Source of the DNA: an uncultured Bacteroidales bacterium | Lineage (GTDB): Bacteria > Bacteroidota > Bacteroidia > Bacteroidales > Paludibacteraceae | DNA length: 64,000 bases | Assembly (NCBI GenBank): GCA_900319105.1 | Contig: ONND01000004.1 | Coordinates: 121,456-185,455, forward strand | Direction: 5' to 3' | Part shown: positions 44,596 through 53,242 of the stretch, piece after piece | Layout of the letters: every line of letters starts with the position of its first letter | Position numbering within the stretch: the first letter of the stretch is position 1 | The notes under the pieces: model-generated | What the model saw: the letters and a program-made list of their open reading frames with translations, nothing else | Databases searched by the model: none | What the model was told of the DNA's origin: nothing | Program-made: the position numbers and the translations under genes

Positions 44596-46779
44596 TTAGT
44601 TTCCCAAATCGCAGTGGAACTTCAGCCGCACAAGCCGCACGTGCATCTCGTCGTAGTCGTCCTCGCCTAATTTCTCCATCGCCAGTTTGATGTTATCGTT
44701 CTCGGCGTTCTTGAAGTAATCGTATATCTCTTCCTCCTCGTCGGGATCCACTACCTCTTGGATGAAATAGTTGATGTTGATCTTGGTGCCGGAGAAAACA
44801 ATCGCCTCCAACTCGTCCATCATCTCGTCCATGGACATACCGCAACTCTCTGCGAGGTCGTCCAGATCAACACGGCGGTCGATAGCCTGTATGATCTGTT
44901 TCTTACGGGTCGATTTCTTGGCTACCGTACGGATACGCATGTCGTCGGGACGGATGATCTCGTTCTCGTCAACGTACTCCTTGATGATACGCAGGAACTC
45001 GTCGCCGTACCGTTTGGCTTTGGCGATACCCACGCCCGGGATAAGCAGCAACTCGTCCATCGTAATGGGGTAGGTCGTTGCCATCGCTTCGAGGCTCGGG
45101 TCTTGGAAGATGACGAACGGCGGTACGTCGTTCTTTTTCGCCACTTTGCGGCGGATATCTTTGAGGATGGAGAAGAGCACCTCATCGGCTGCCGCGCAAG
45201 TCGCACCTGCGCCGTCCATCAGCAAATCATCCTCGTCCTGCACCTCGATCGGCACTTCGAATTTACCCGGCTTGCGGATGAACTTGATTCCTTCTTTGGT
45301 CAACTTCAGATCACCGTACGTATCTACATCTTTGGTGATCATTCCCACGAGCAGCGCCTGACGCAGGATGGCATGCAACGTGCTCTCTTCTTCGTCACTC
45401 GCGGCACCGAAGTTCTCCAGCTCGTCGTGGTGGTAACTCATTACCTCCGCGGTCTGGTTGCCATGCAGAATATCGACGATGTGCTCGGCTTTGTGGTGTT
45501 CGTTCACCTGCTGGATGGTCTCTAACGCCAATTGGAGCAACTCGCTCGCGTCGATCTGCTTGTACGTCTTACGGCAGTTATCGCAGTTACCGCATTTCTC
45601 TTCGGTATATTCCTCGCCGAAATAGTGGAGCAGCAGCTTACGCCGGCAGATCGTACTCTCCGCATAACTCTGCGTCTCAAACAGTAACTGGTTGCCTATG
45701 CCTATTTCCTTTGGGGTCTTGTCTTTCTGGAATCGTCTCAGACGCTCGATATCGTCCGGGCTGTAGAAACACAGACATATTCCTTCGCCTCCGTCTCGTC
45801 CTGCCCGGCCTGTCTCCTGATAGTAGCCTTCCAGACTCTTCGGAATATCGTAATGCACCACGAATCGCACATCTGGCTTGTCAATGCCCATGCCGAAAGC
45901 GATAGTAGCAACAATCACCTGACACTCCTCCATAAGGAACGCGTCCTGGTTGGCGGTACGGGTAGCCGCATCCATGCCGGCGTGGTAAGCGCGAGCCGAG
46001 ATACCATTCACATGCAGTACCTCCGCTAAATCCTCCACTTCCTTGCGCGCCAGACAATAAACGATACCCGACTTACCCTCCATGCTACGGATAAAACGCA
46101 CCAGATCCTTATCTACGTCGGCCGTCTTTGGACGTACTTCGTAGTACAGGTTCGGGCGGTTGAAACTACTCTTGAAAACAGTCGCATCCGGCATACCAAG
46201 GTTCTTCTGAATATCTTTCTGCACTTTCGGCGTTGCTGTAGCCGTCAACGCAATGATCGGCGCCTTGCCGATTCGTTGAACCATACTGCGTATCTGGCTG
46301 TACTCCGGACGGAAATCATGACCCCACTCCGAGATACAATGGGCCTCGTCAACCGCGTAGAAAGAGATCTTAACGCCTTTCAGGAAGTCCACGTTCTCCG
46401 TCTTCTGCAAACTCTCCGGTGCTAAGTACAGGAGTTTCGTCTTGCCTGCCAGCACATCCTCCTTGACGGCGTTGATGTCACCACGGCTCAGACTCGAGTT
46501 GATGAAATGCGCTACGCCTTCTTCTTCCGAATAGTTGCGCATCGCATCCACCTGGTTCTTCATCAGAGCAATAAGCGGCGAAATGACAATCGCCACGCCG
46601 TCCATGATCAACGACGGTAACTGGTAGCAAAGACTCTTGCCACCTCCCGTAGGCATCAGCACAAACGTGTCATTGCCTTCCATCACATTACGGATGATTG
46701 CTTCCTGATTACCTTTGAATACGTCAAACCCGAAGTAGGTTTGCAGCGCCTTCACTAATTCCTCATGTGTTACATTCAT
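44596..46779 (-). CDS. recQ: RecQ-family ATP-dependent DNA helicase
   Basis: A 727-residue superfamily 2 helicase. Walker A is MPTGGGKSLCYQLP near residue 38, the DEAH box DEAHCISEWGHDFRPEY near 143, motif V VATIAFGMGIDKPDVR and motif VI YYQETGRAGRDG. The zinc-binding cysteines are CRRKLLLHYFGE then CGNCDNC. A winged-helix region and an HRDC domain (FVIFQDPSLEAMATTYP) follow, then an acidic C-terminal extension seen in Bacteroidetes RecQ. It unwinds 3'-5' at forks and recombination intermediates. It starts the long minus-strand gene run, with a good promoter at 46815-46845. No short-repeat insertion was seen. Confidence 0.95.
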   Translation of the reverse strand: MNVTHEELVKALQTYFGFDVFKGNQEAIIRNVMEGNDTFVLMPTGGGKSLCYQLPSLIMDGVAIVISPLIALMKNQVDAMRNYSEEEGVAHFINSSLSRGDINAVKEDVLAGKTKLLYLAPESLQKTENVDFLKGVKISFYAVDEAHCISEWGHDFRPEYSQIRSMVQRIGKAPIIALTATATPKVQKDIQKNLGMPDATVFKSSFNRPNLYYEVRPKTADVDKDLVRFIRSMEGKSGIVYCLARKEVEDLAEVLHVNGISARAYHAGMDAATRTANQDAFLMEECQVIVATIAFGMGIDKPDVRFVVHYDIPKSLEGYYQETGRAGRDGGEGICLCFYSPDDIERLRRFQKDKTPKEIGIGNQLLFETQSYAESTICRRKLLLHYFGEEYTEEKCGNCDNCRKTYKQIDASELLQLALETIQQVNEHHKAEHIVDILHGNQTAEVMSYHHDELENFGAASDEEESTLHAILRQALLVGMITKDVDTYGDLKLTKEGIKFIRKPGKFEVPIEVQDEDDLLMDGAGATCAAADEVLFSILKDIRRKVAKKNDVPPFVIFQDPSLEAMATTYPITMDELLLIPGVGIAKAKRYGDEFLRIIKEYVDENEIIRPDDMRIRTVAKKSTRKKQIIQAIDRRVDLDDLAESCGMSMDEMMDELEAIVFSGTKININYFIQEVVDPDEEEEIYDYFKNAENDNIKLAMEKLGEDDYDEMHVRLVRLKFHCDLGN

Positions 46780-46814
46780 GTTCTATATCTTTCCTCGATT
46801 TCTTAATTTGGCTG

Positions 46815-46845
46815 CAAAGATACGAAATATATTTTATATACGCAA
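46815..46845 (-). promoter_or_regulatory. Promoter of recQ and the downstream run
   Basis: On the minus strand TTG (46845-46843) followed by cgtatat, a 20-base spacer, then TATCTTTG (46822-46815) and cagccaaatt, the same downstream stretch as at 23159. Confidence 0.8.
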
Positions 46846-47152
46846 ATTTTTCTGAACTTTTCTTTATTTTTCCTATTTCTTTCCTGCGCTTCTCCTGCTC
46901 CTTTCCCGCTTCTTTATTGATCCTCTACGAACCTTTTATGGGCTCTTTCTTACCCCGTTCTCGGGTATTTGTTACTCTGTCTGCTTATCGCACCGAAGGA
47001 TTACCCAACCATTACCGAAGGATTACCCAAGGATAACACGCCAAAACGTGAAATTTCGCGCTTTTACTGTATATATACTATGTATATATACACTTTTTCA
47101 CTATCTCTGTTCATTTCTGAATACCGCCGGAGCTTGGGACTTTGTCCATTGC

Positions 47153-47171
47153 GCCTGCATCGAATGCAGGC
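47153..47171. other. Small perfect hairpin
   Basis: gcctgcat-cga-atgcaggc, an 8-base perfect stem with a 3-base loop. It is followed by a second cctgcatcgaagcat sequence without the partner arm. Confidence 0.7.
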
Positions 47172-47219
47172 ATTCTCTGCTCCACCTGCATCGAAGCATC
47201 CGCCTCCAACACCCGCCTT

Positions 47220-47313
47220 GTCGTATGTGCTCCGGCAAAAACATTCTTTTGCGGATGGGGAGCGCAAAAGCATGAGTGGGGGGCACCACGTTTTTTGCGG
47301 AGCAGCATACGAC
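47220..47313. other. Long stem-loop with internal hairpin
   Basis: The outer arms gtcgtatgtgctccggcaaa (47220 on) and tttgcggagcagcatacgac (ending 47313) pair with two small bulges. Inside is a perfect 8-base stem, cttttgcg (47246-47253) with cgcaaaag (47263-47270). It could be a structured RNA or a small palindromic mobile element. Confidence 0.65.
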
Positions 47314-47386
47314 ACTATTACGCATACGACACCATCGCAAATACATCAGCCATAGGCTTTAGAGCCTCAAAACATCCGTCTGTTAT

Positions 47387-47427
47387 CCCCCTAAACCCCT
47401 AACCCCTAACCCCTAAACCCCTAATCC
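47387..47427. repeat. cccctaa tandem array
   Basis: Five to six units of cccctaa/cccctaaa, the most regular of the short arrays. No gene overlaps it. Confidence 0.85.
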
Positions 47428-47517
47428 GCAATGTATTTATCTATGTTTAATTTCTTTTAAAAAAAAGAACATAAATATGCAAAACAGCAAAAAAATGCAA
47501 AAAAATGCACTTCCCTC

Positions 47518-47548
47518 TTGCATATATGAAAAAAATATAGTAATTTTG
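47518..47548 (+). promoter_or_regulatory. Promoter of the sugar transporter gene
   Basis: A TTG at 47518-47520 followed by catata, a 20-base spacer with a seven-A tract, then TAATTTTG at 47541-47548. It lies about 47 bases before the ATG. Confidence 0.8.
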
Positions 47549-47594
47549 TACCCGATTTTGATAATCACAACTTAAGTTTAATAGAAAACACACC

Positions 47595-48941
47595 ATGCAG
47601 AAACGGAATTTATCCTTTGCGCAACTCTTCAATCTGAGTTTCGGTTTCTTCGGAGTACAAATTGCCTACGCTCTTCAGAGCGCTAACATCTCCCGTATTT
47701 TTGCTACCTTGGGCGCTGACCCCCACACGCTGAGTTTCTTCTGGATCCTCCCCCCGCTGATGGGTATGATCGTACAGCCCCTCGTTGGTAAATATAGTGA
47801 CAAGACCTGGACGCGTCTGGGACGTCGTAAACCCTACCTGCTCGTGGGCGCGCTTATCGCGGTCGCGGTGATGTTACTCCTGCCTAATGCCGGTAACTTT
47901 ACCTTCACGCAATCCCTCTTCCTGGGCCTCAATGCGGCGATGTGGTTCGGACTCTTCTCGCTCATGTTCCTCGATACGTCGATCAATATCGCGATGCAGC
48001 CCTTCAAGATGATGGTGGGCGACATGGTAAACGAAGAGCAGAAAGGTACCGCCTATGCCATCCAATCGGCTCTCTGTAACGCCGGTTCGCTGGTTGGCTA
48101 CGTCTTCCCGATCTTCTTTACCTGGATCGGTATTGCGAACACGGCTCCCGAGGGCGTCATTCCCGATTCTGTCAAATGGTCCTTCTACGCGGGCGCACTG
48201 ATTCTTATATTATGCTCGCTTTACACCTTCGCAACCGTCAAGGAGCTGAACCCACAGGAATACGCTGAATTCCACGGAATAAGCCAACAGCCAACAGCTA
48301 AAAGCCAAGAGCCGGAGGAAGGTCTCATCACCTTGCTCCGCAACGCCCCCTCCGCTTTCTGGACGGTAGGCCTCGTGCAGTTCTTCTGCTGGGCGGCCTT
48401 TATGTATATGTGGACCTATTCGAACGGAGCTATCGCCTCCAACTGCTATGGATGGGATGGCGCGAATGCGGCAGATGCGGCTTTCCAGACTGCCGGTAAC
48501 TGGGTCGGAGTGGTATTCGCTATCCAGGCGGTCGGTTCGCTTGTTTGGGCGGCATTCATTCCGGCTCTGGAGAAATGGTTCGGCAACAAGGGTGCTTACG
48601 CCATTTCGTTGGTTGTGGGCGCTATCGGATTTATCTCGATTTGGTATGTGACGAACCCGTACGTGCTCTTCCTCAGCTACGCGCTCATCGGCGCCGCTTG
48701 GGCCGCTATGCTGGCACTTCCGTTTACGATCGTGACGAACGCAATCAAGGGCGGAAACATGGGCTATTACCTGGGGCTATTCAATTGTACAATCTGTGTT
48801 CCGCAAATCGTTGCAGCTCTCTGCGGAGGTTTACTCCTTAAATATATATGCGCGCACGTACAAGCCGGTATGCTCGTCGTAGCCGGTGCTCTCTTGCTCT
48901 TCGGCGCCGCATCGGTCTTCTTGATCAAAGAGAAAGAATAA
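47595..48941 (+). CDS. MFS sugar transporter (SLC45/sucrose-maltose type)
   Basis: A 448-residue protein with about 12 membrane helices. The N-terminus LSFAQLFNLSFGFFGVQIAY and the loop KTWTRLGRRKPYLLVG (an RxGRR signature after helix 2-3) are typical of the SLC45/plant sucrose transporter branch of the MFS, which takes up disaccharides by H+ symport. It would move sugars across the inner membrane after SusC/SusD import. A tandem array encodes GISQQPTAKSQEPEEG in the central cytoplasmic loop between helices 6 and 7, a tolerant site. The downstream lipoprotein and Sus genes may share its transcript, as no other promoter was found before them. Confidence 0.9.
   Translation: MQKRNLSFAQLFNLSFGFFGVQIAYALQSANISRIFATLGADPHTLSFFWILPPLMGMIVQPLVGKYSDKTWTRLGRRKPYLLVGALIAVAVMLLLPNAGNFTFTQSLFLGLNAAMWFGLFSLMFLDTSINIAMQPFKMMVGDMVNEEQKGTAYAIQSALCNAGSLVGYVFPIFFTWIGIANTAPEGVIPDSVKWSFYAGALILILCSLYTFATVKELNPQEYAEFHGISQQPTAKSQEPEEGLITLLRNAPSAFWTVGLVQFFCWAAFMYMWTYSNGAIASNCYGWDGANAADAAFQTAGNWVGVVFAIQAVGSLVWAAFIPALEKWFGNKGAYAISLVVGAIGFISIWYVTNPYVLFLSYALIGAAWAAMLALPFTIVTNAIKGGNMGYYLGLFNCTICVPQIVAALCGGLLLKYICAHVQAGMLVVAGALLLFGAASVFLIKEKE
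48281..48315. repeat. agccaac tandem array in frame
   Basis: Words agccaac, agccaac, agctaaa, agccaag, agccgg are read as SQQPTAKSQEP in the MFS central loop. Confidence 0.8.
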
Positions 48942-48945
48942 ATCC

Positions 48946-48985
48946 CCTAGTATACTAGTAGACTAGAATACTAGTAAACTAGTAG
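48946..48985. repeat. ctagtata/ctagtaga tandem array
   Basis: Words ctagtata, ctagtaga, ctagaata, ctagtaaa, ctagtag lie in the 82-base gap after the MFS stop. It resembles the ctag array at 3747-3778. Confidence 0.8.
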
Positions 48986-49023
48986 CCCAACGAAAAACTA
49001 AATTAACAAAATAACTAATTATT

Positions 49024-49962
49024 ATGAAAAACAAATTACTTGTAACTCTGTTTGCGGCAGTGGTGGCGTTTGCTTTCACGGCTTGCAAAAACAAGTCTGA
49101 TGTGTTGGACGTGAATAGTGATCTCGTGAAGATCACGATGCACAAGTATCCTCGCAGCCTTGTGCAACTGGCAGGTCAGACGCTCACTATCTCAGAGCTC
49201 GAATTCGCAAGCGCGGATGTGAACGACAATCGTATGGTGTATCGCGAAGTCTCTTTTGGTAATGGTACTCCCAAGACAAAGAAGGAGGAGAATCTGGTTT
49301 ACCAGTACGGAGAATGGAATAGCGACTACACGTCGTACTCTCTCTACATCACTCCTTCTACCTCAGCTCCGTATACCATGTGGTATCGTGGCAACGCATT
49401 TGTCATGCCAGATGGACGCGCCATAGGCGGCGAAGGTACGGATAATACCGCGCGTGTCGAGAAATGGGAAAAGACAATTGCAACATTCCCCAATACCAAT
49501 TGGGATGGAACTTATAGAGATAAATATGTATTGGATAGTATCTTCCGCGATTCTATTCGTACAACCTATATTCCTCCGATGACGTTTATCGTTGATACGA
49601 TTAAGATTTTCACCGGTAAAATGGATACACTCAGTTCGGATACAACGGTATTTTACAAATTGACAGTAAATCGCGATGCTGCTTGTAAAAACACGGGTCA
49701 TTTCTATATGAAGAGTGCTCGCACGAAATATAATCGTGATACGAAGACTGCAGATACCATTAGTTCTTACGTAAAAGAGTATGACTTCGATTGGTACTTC
49801 TCGGATGTTTCATCTGATGCAAAGTTTTCGATTAATCTTGAGAGTAAGACAGATGGACAAAAGGGCGATCAATTGGATATCTCTAAATATAAAACGGATT
49901 CTTTGGGTGTCGCAAGCGAGTTCCTTTGCCGCGGTGCCATGTTCTATCGTCCCCAACCTTAA
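49024..49962 (+). CDS. Hypothetical lipoprotein upstream of SusC
   Basis: A 312-residue protein with lipoprotein signal MKNKLLVTLFAAVVAFAFTACK (lipid Cys21). The mature part is beta-rich, with FASADVNDNRMVYREVSFGN and several SYSLYITPSTSAPYTM-type strands. I do not recognise the family. Its place just before SusC suggests an accessory surface lipoprotein for glycan or peptide capture, or a product of a neighbouring expression unit. SusC starts 34 bases after its stop. Confidence 0.75.
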   Translation: MKNKLLVTLFAAVVAFAFTACKNKSDVLDVNSDLVKITMHKYPRSLVQLAGQTLTISELEFASADVNDNRMVYREVSFGNGTPKTKKEENLVYQYGEWNSDYTSYSLYITPSTSAPYTMWYRGNAFVMPDGRAIGGEGTDNTARVEKWEKTIATFPNTNWDGTYRDKYVLDSIFRDSIRTTYIPPMTFIVDTIKIFTGKMDTLSSDTTVFYKLTVNRDAACKNTGHFYMKSARTKYNRDTKTADTISSYVKEYDFDWYFSDVSSDAKFSINLESKTDGQKGDQLDISKYKTDSLGVASEFLCRGAMFYRPQP

Positions 49963-49996
49963 TTTCTGAATCATGTACCATAAATCACTTGCAACA

Positions 49997-52900
49997 ATGA
50001 AAAAGTTAAATATGTTTCGTATATTTTCCATCGCGCTGATGCTCATGATGAGCTCTGTTGTTGCTTTTGCGCAACTGACCGTACAAGGTACGGTTATCGA
50101 TCAGGCAAACGGTGAACCGATTATTGGTGCGTCTATCCTTGAGGTAGGTACGACCAACGGTACAATCACCGATTTTGATGGTAATTTTACACTCAATGTA
50201 CAACCCGGCGCCAAGTTGTCGATTTCCTATATGGGTTATAAGACTCAGGAATTGGCAGCTACCTCGTCCATGAAAGTAAGTATGGGTGAAGACACCGAGG
50301 TGCTCGACGAAGTCGTAGTCGTTGGTTACGGTGTTGTTAAGAAGAACGATGCTACCGGTTCGGTTACGGCTATCAAACCGGATGAGATGAATAAGGGTCT
50401 TCAGACCAACGCCCAAGACATGATCCAGGGTAAGATCGCCGGTGTGAATGTATCTACCGACGGCGGTACCCCGGGTGGCGGCGCTACGATTCGTATCCGT
50501 GGTGGTTCGTCTCTGAATGCATCCAACGACCCGTTGATCGTCATCGATGGTCTGGCAATGGATAACAATGGTATTCTCGGTGTATCGAACCCGCTCTCGC
50601 TGGTCAACCCGAATGATATTGAGACCTTTACCGTCCTCAAGGATGCTTCCGCTACCGCTATCTACGGTTCCCGTGCTTCCAACGGTGTCATCCTCATTAC
50701 CACCAAGAAAGGTAAAGCAGGACAAAAAATGAAAGTGACCTACGATGGTAACGTTTCCTTCGGTACCGTGGTAAAGCACCTCGGTGTCTTGAACGGAGAT
50801 GAACTTCGTGCGTACGCAACCGCTTCTGGTCAGAGCACGCAAGCTAACCAGTACCTCATGAATGACGACGTAGATTGGTTCAAGCAAATCTATCGTACCG
50901 CGATTTCTACAGACCATAATATCTCGCTCACCGGAGGTTTCAAGGATAAGAATGTGGACATGCCTTACCGTGCGTCGGTGGGCTATACCCTCAATAACGG
51001 TGCTGTTAAGGGCTCGCAGATGCAACGTGTAACAGCTGCGTTGAATCTCAACCCCTCCTTCTTGGATAACCACCTTTCCTTCAATATCAATGCGAAGGGT
51101 ATGTACATCTACAACGAGTACGAGCCGGGTATTGCTGGTGCATACTTGGATAAGGACCCGACCCAACCGATTTACTCGACCGGTGACTTGACCAACATTG
51201 ATGGCAACCTGATTCTCGCTGGTTCTGCTAACGGAAAAGATTATTATGTAACCAAAGAGGAGCTTGATACCCACTGGGACGGATTCTTCCAGCCGCTGGG
51301 TATTTCAGATAATGCGCATGGCCCGTATGAGGATACCACATGGATGTATAGCCTCAAATCGCAGGCGAACCCGCTGGCTATGCTCAAGCATCAGTCCAAT
51401 AAATCCAATGCAGGCCAGTTCGTTGGAAACATGGAGGCGAACTATAAGATTCATGGCTTTGAAGACTTGGTTCTGCATGCTAATTTCGGTGCAGATTACT
51501 CTTTTGCTAAGAAAACTAATAAAAACAGCCCTTATGGTACGGCTAACCACTATACCGGCTGGGACGGTTGGGAGAAGAAAATGAAATACAATCTCCAGTT
51601 CAACTGCTTCGCACAGTATGGACACGATTGGGAGCAGGCTCAGCAGCACTTCGACATCATGGCCGGTTATGAGTGGCAGCACTTCTATAATGAATATAAT
51701 AGCGAAGGTAACGGTATGTATCCGCTTACTTACTTAGACGTTACGAAGGCCGGACAGCCCGCTTATGCATCCAAGTCAACCGGTAAGGGAGAGAACTACC
51801 TCGTTTCTTTCTTCGGTCGTTTGAACTGGATTGGTTGGAACCAAATCATGGTTACTGCTACCGTCCGTGGTGATGGTTCGTCTCGTTTCTCTAAGAACCA
51901 CCGCTGGGGTGTCTTCCCATCTGTTGCGGTAGGTTGGAAGATTAAGGAGTCCTTCATGAAGGATGTACACTGGCTCAATGATCTCAAACTCCGTCTCGGT
52001 TATGGTATTACCGGTCAGCAGGAGGGTATCGGCGACTACTCCTATATGCCGTCTTATACCCAGACGACAGGCCATACATCGTATTATCCGGTCGGTGGCA
52101 CCAACTATGCTACGGAGAATAACGATGTGAATATCGTAGAAGCTGTGACGGATATTAATGGCGATACCTTGTATATCTCCGATCGTCCGAATGGTTACAA
52201 CCCCGACCTTACTTGGGAGAAGACAACAACCTACAATGCCGGTTTGGACTTTGCATTCCTCAATAACCGTATTTCCGGTTCTATTGATTACTACTATCGT
52301 AAGACAACTGACCTGCTCAATAATGTCAACGTAGCGATGGGTACCAACTTCCGTAAGCGCGTGATGTCCAACGTCGGTTCGCTCCGTAACCAAGGTGTCG
52401 AGTTTGCGATCAACGCTGTCATCCTCGATTACGGCAAGAAGTTCAAATGGGATCTGGGTTATAACGTAACCTGGAATGAAAACCGTATTACTAAGATTAA
52501 TGGCGAAGAGACCATGATTGACGGTAGCGGTTACGCAGGTGTTGGTCTTGCTGGTAAATCCATTACCAAATATGCGGTTGACAAGCCGACCAACGTCTTC
52601 TACCTCTATGAGGCTCAGAAATGCACGCGTGAGGATGGTTCGCAGTATTGGACCATCGTGGATCAGAATAATGATGGCAGTATTAACGAGCAGGATAAAG
52701 TATTCAAGCACAGCCCGGTTGCTCCGGTTACTATGGGATTCCAGATGAAGTTCCAGTTCTATAACTTCGACCTCGGTATGTCCTTCCGTGCAAATATCGG
52801 CAACTATGTATTCAACAACGTCATTGCTACTCGTCTTCAGAATGTTCCGGCAGGAAACTTGACGCGTGATAATTATTATAAGAATCTGCCTATTGATGTG

Positions 52901-53215
52901 TTCGATACCTACTATGTAGATGGTTACAATACGAAAATCTACAATGCTGATGGTAGCGCAGAACTCAAAGATGCTGATTATGATATTACAGATCGTTTCT
53001 TGGAGAATGCTTCTTTCCTTCGTTGTGATAACATCACACTCGGTTACTCCTTCACCAAGAATAAAGTGTCCGGTCGTGCGTTCTGTACCGTTTCGAACCC
53101 GTTCATTGTTACCAAGTATTCGGGACTTGATCCGGAAATCGGTCTGGGTGGTGTAGATAACTCCATCTATCCGCGTTCCATGACTACCGTACTCGGTATT
53201 AACCTCCAATTCTAA
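49997..53215 (+). CDS. SusC/RagA TonB-linked outer-membrane transporter
   Basis: About 1072 residues from the ATG at 49997 (signal peptide MKKLNMFRIFSIALMLMMSS...FA). A CarboxypepD_reg-like domain follows (LTVQGTVIDQANGEPIIGAS), then the TonB box region VLDEVVVVGYG and the plug with the SusC signature SPLVIDGL-type motif (here NDPLIVIDGLAMDNNG) and VLKDASATAIYGSRASNGVI. The long barrel ends TVLGINLQF with the terminal aromatic. It imports oligosaccharides or peptides with SusD as lid. The upstream ATG at 49973 adds eight residues without signal character. No repeat insertion was seen. Confidence 0.95.
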   Translation: MKKLNMFRIFSIALMLMMSSVVAFAQLTVQGTVIDQANGEPIIGASILEVGTTNGTITDFDGNFTLNVQPGAKLSISYMGYKTQELAATSSMKVSMGEDTEVLDEVVVVGYGVVKKNDATGSVTAIKPDEMNKGLQTNAQDMIQGKIAGVNVSTDGGTPGGGATIRIRGGSSLNASNDPLIVIDGLAMDNNGILGVSNPLSLVNPNDIETFTVLKDASATAIYGSRASNGVILITTKKGKAGQKMKVTYDGNVSFGTVVKHLGVLNGDELRAYATASGQSTQANQYLMNDDVDWFKQIYRTAISTDHNISLTGGFKDKNVDMPYRASVGYTLNNGAVKGSQMQRVTAALNLNPSFLDNHLSFNINAKGMYIYNEYEPGIAGAYLDKDPTQPIYSTGDLTNIDGNLILAGSANGKDYYVTKEELDTHWDGFFQPLGISDNAHGPYEDTTWMYSLKSQANPLAMLKHQSNKSNAGQFVGNMEANYKIHGFEDLVLHANFGADYSFAKKTNKNSPYGTANHYTGWDGWEKKMKYNLQFNCFAQYGHDWEQAQQHFDIMAGYEWQHFYNEYNSEGNGMYPLTYLDVTKAGQPAYASKSTGKGENYLVSFFGRLNWIGWNQIMVTATVRGDGSSRFSKNHRWGVFPSVAVGWKIKESFMKDVHWLNDLKLRLGYGITGQQEGIGDYSYMPSYTQTTGHTSYYPVGGTNYATENNDVNIVEAVTDINGDTLYISDRPNGYNPDLTWEKTTTYNAGLDFAFLNNRISGSIDYYYRKTTDLLNNVNVAMGTNFRKRVMSNVGSLRNQGVEFAINAVILDYGKKFKWDLGYNVTWNENRITKINGEETMIDGSGYAGVGLAGKSITKYAVDKPTNVFYLYEAQKCTREDGSQYWTIVDQNNDGSINEQDKVFKHSPVAPVTMGFQMKFQFYNFDLGMSFRANIGNYVFNNVIATRLQNVPAGNLTRDNYYKNLPIDVFDTYYVDGYNTKIYNADGSAELKDADYDITDRFLENASFLRCDNITLGYSFTKNKVSGRAFCTVSNPFIVTKYSGLDPEIGLGGVDNSIYPRSMTTVLGINLQF

Positions 53216-53242
53216 TTCTGATAACTGAAAACAAATAATATT

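Larger units (their letters stand above)
46846..47517. other. Gene-free divergent region recQ-MFS
   Basis: About 670 bases with no credible gene. It holds a direct repeat (cgaaggattaccca twice, near 46990-47030), two copies of gtatatatac (near 47080-47100), the hairpins described separately, a ctaaccc array (47387-47427), and tttatctatgtttaatttct (47436 on), which resembles a sequence near galM. The two promoters at its ends are directed outward. A small RNA or binding region is possible; no evidence decides. Confidence 0.6.

Noticed and set aside
47048-47275. Possible small gene in the recQ-MFS gap
   Set aside because: The frame runs through hairpins and repeats, has no promoter or family pattern, and competing frames on both strands are equally open.
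50006-53209. Minus-strand open frames opposite SusC (422 and 477 codons)
   Set aside because: Antisense shadows of a well-recognised SusC gene; low-complexity Ile/Val/Arg-rich peptides with no domain.
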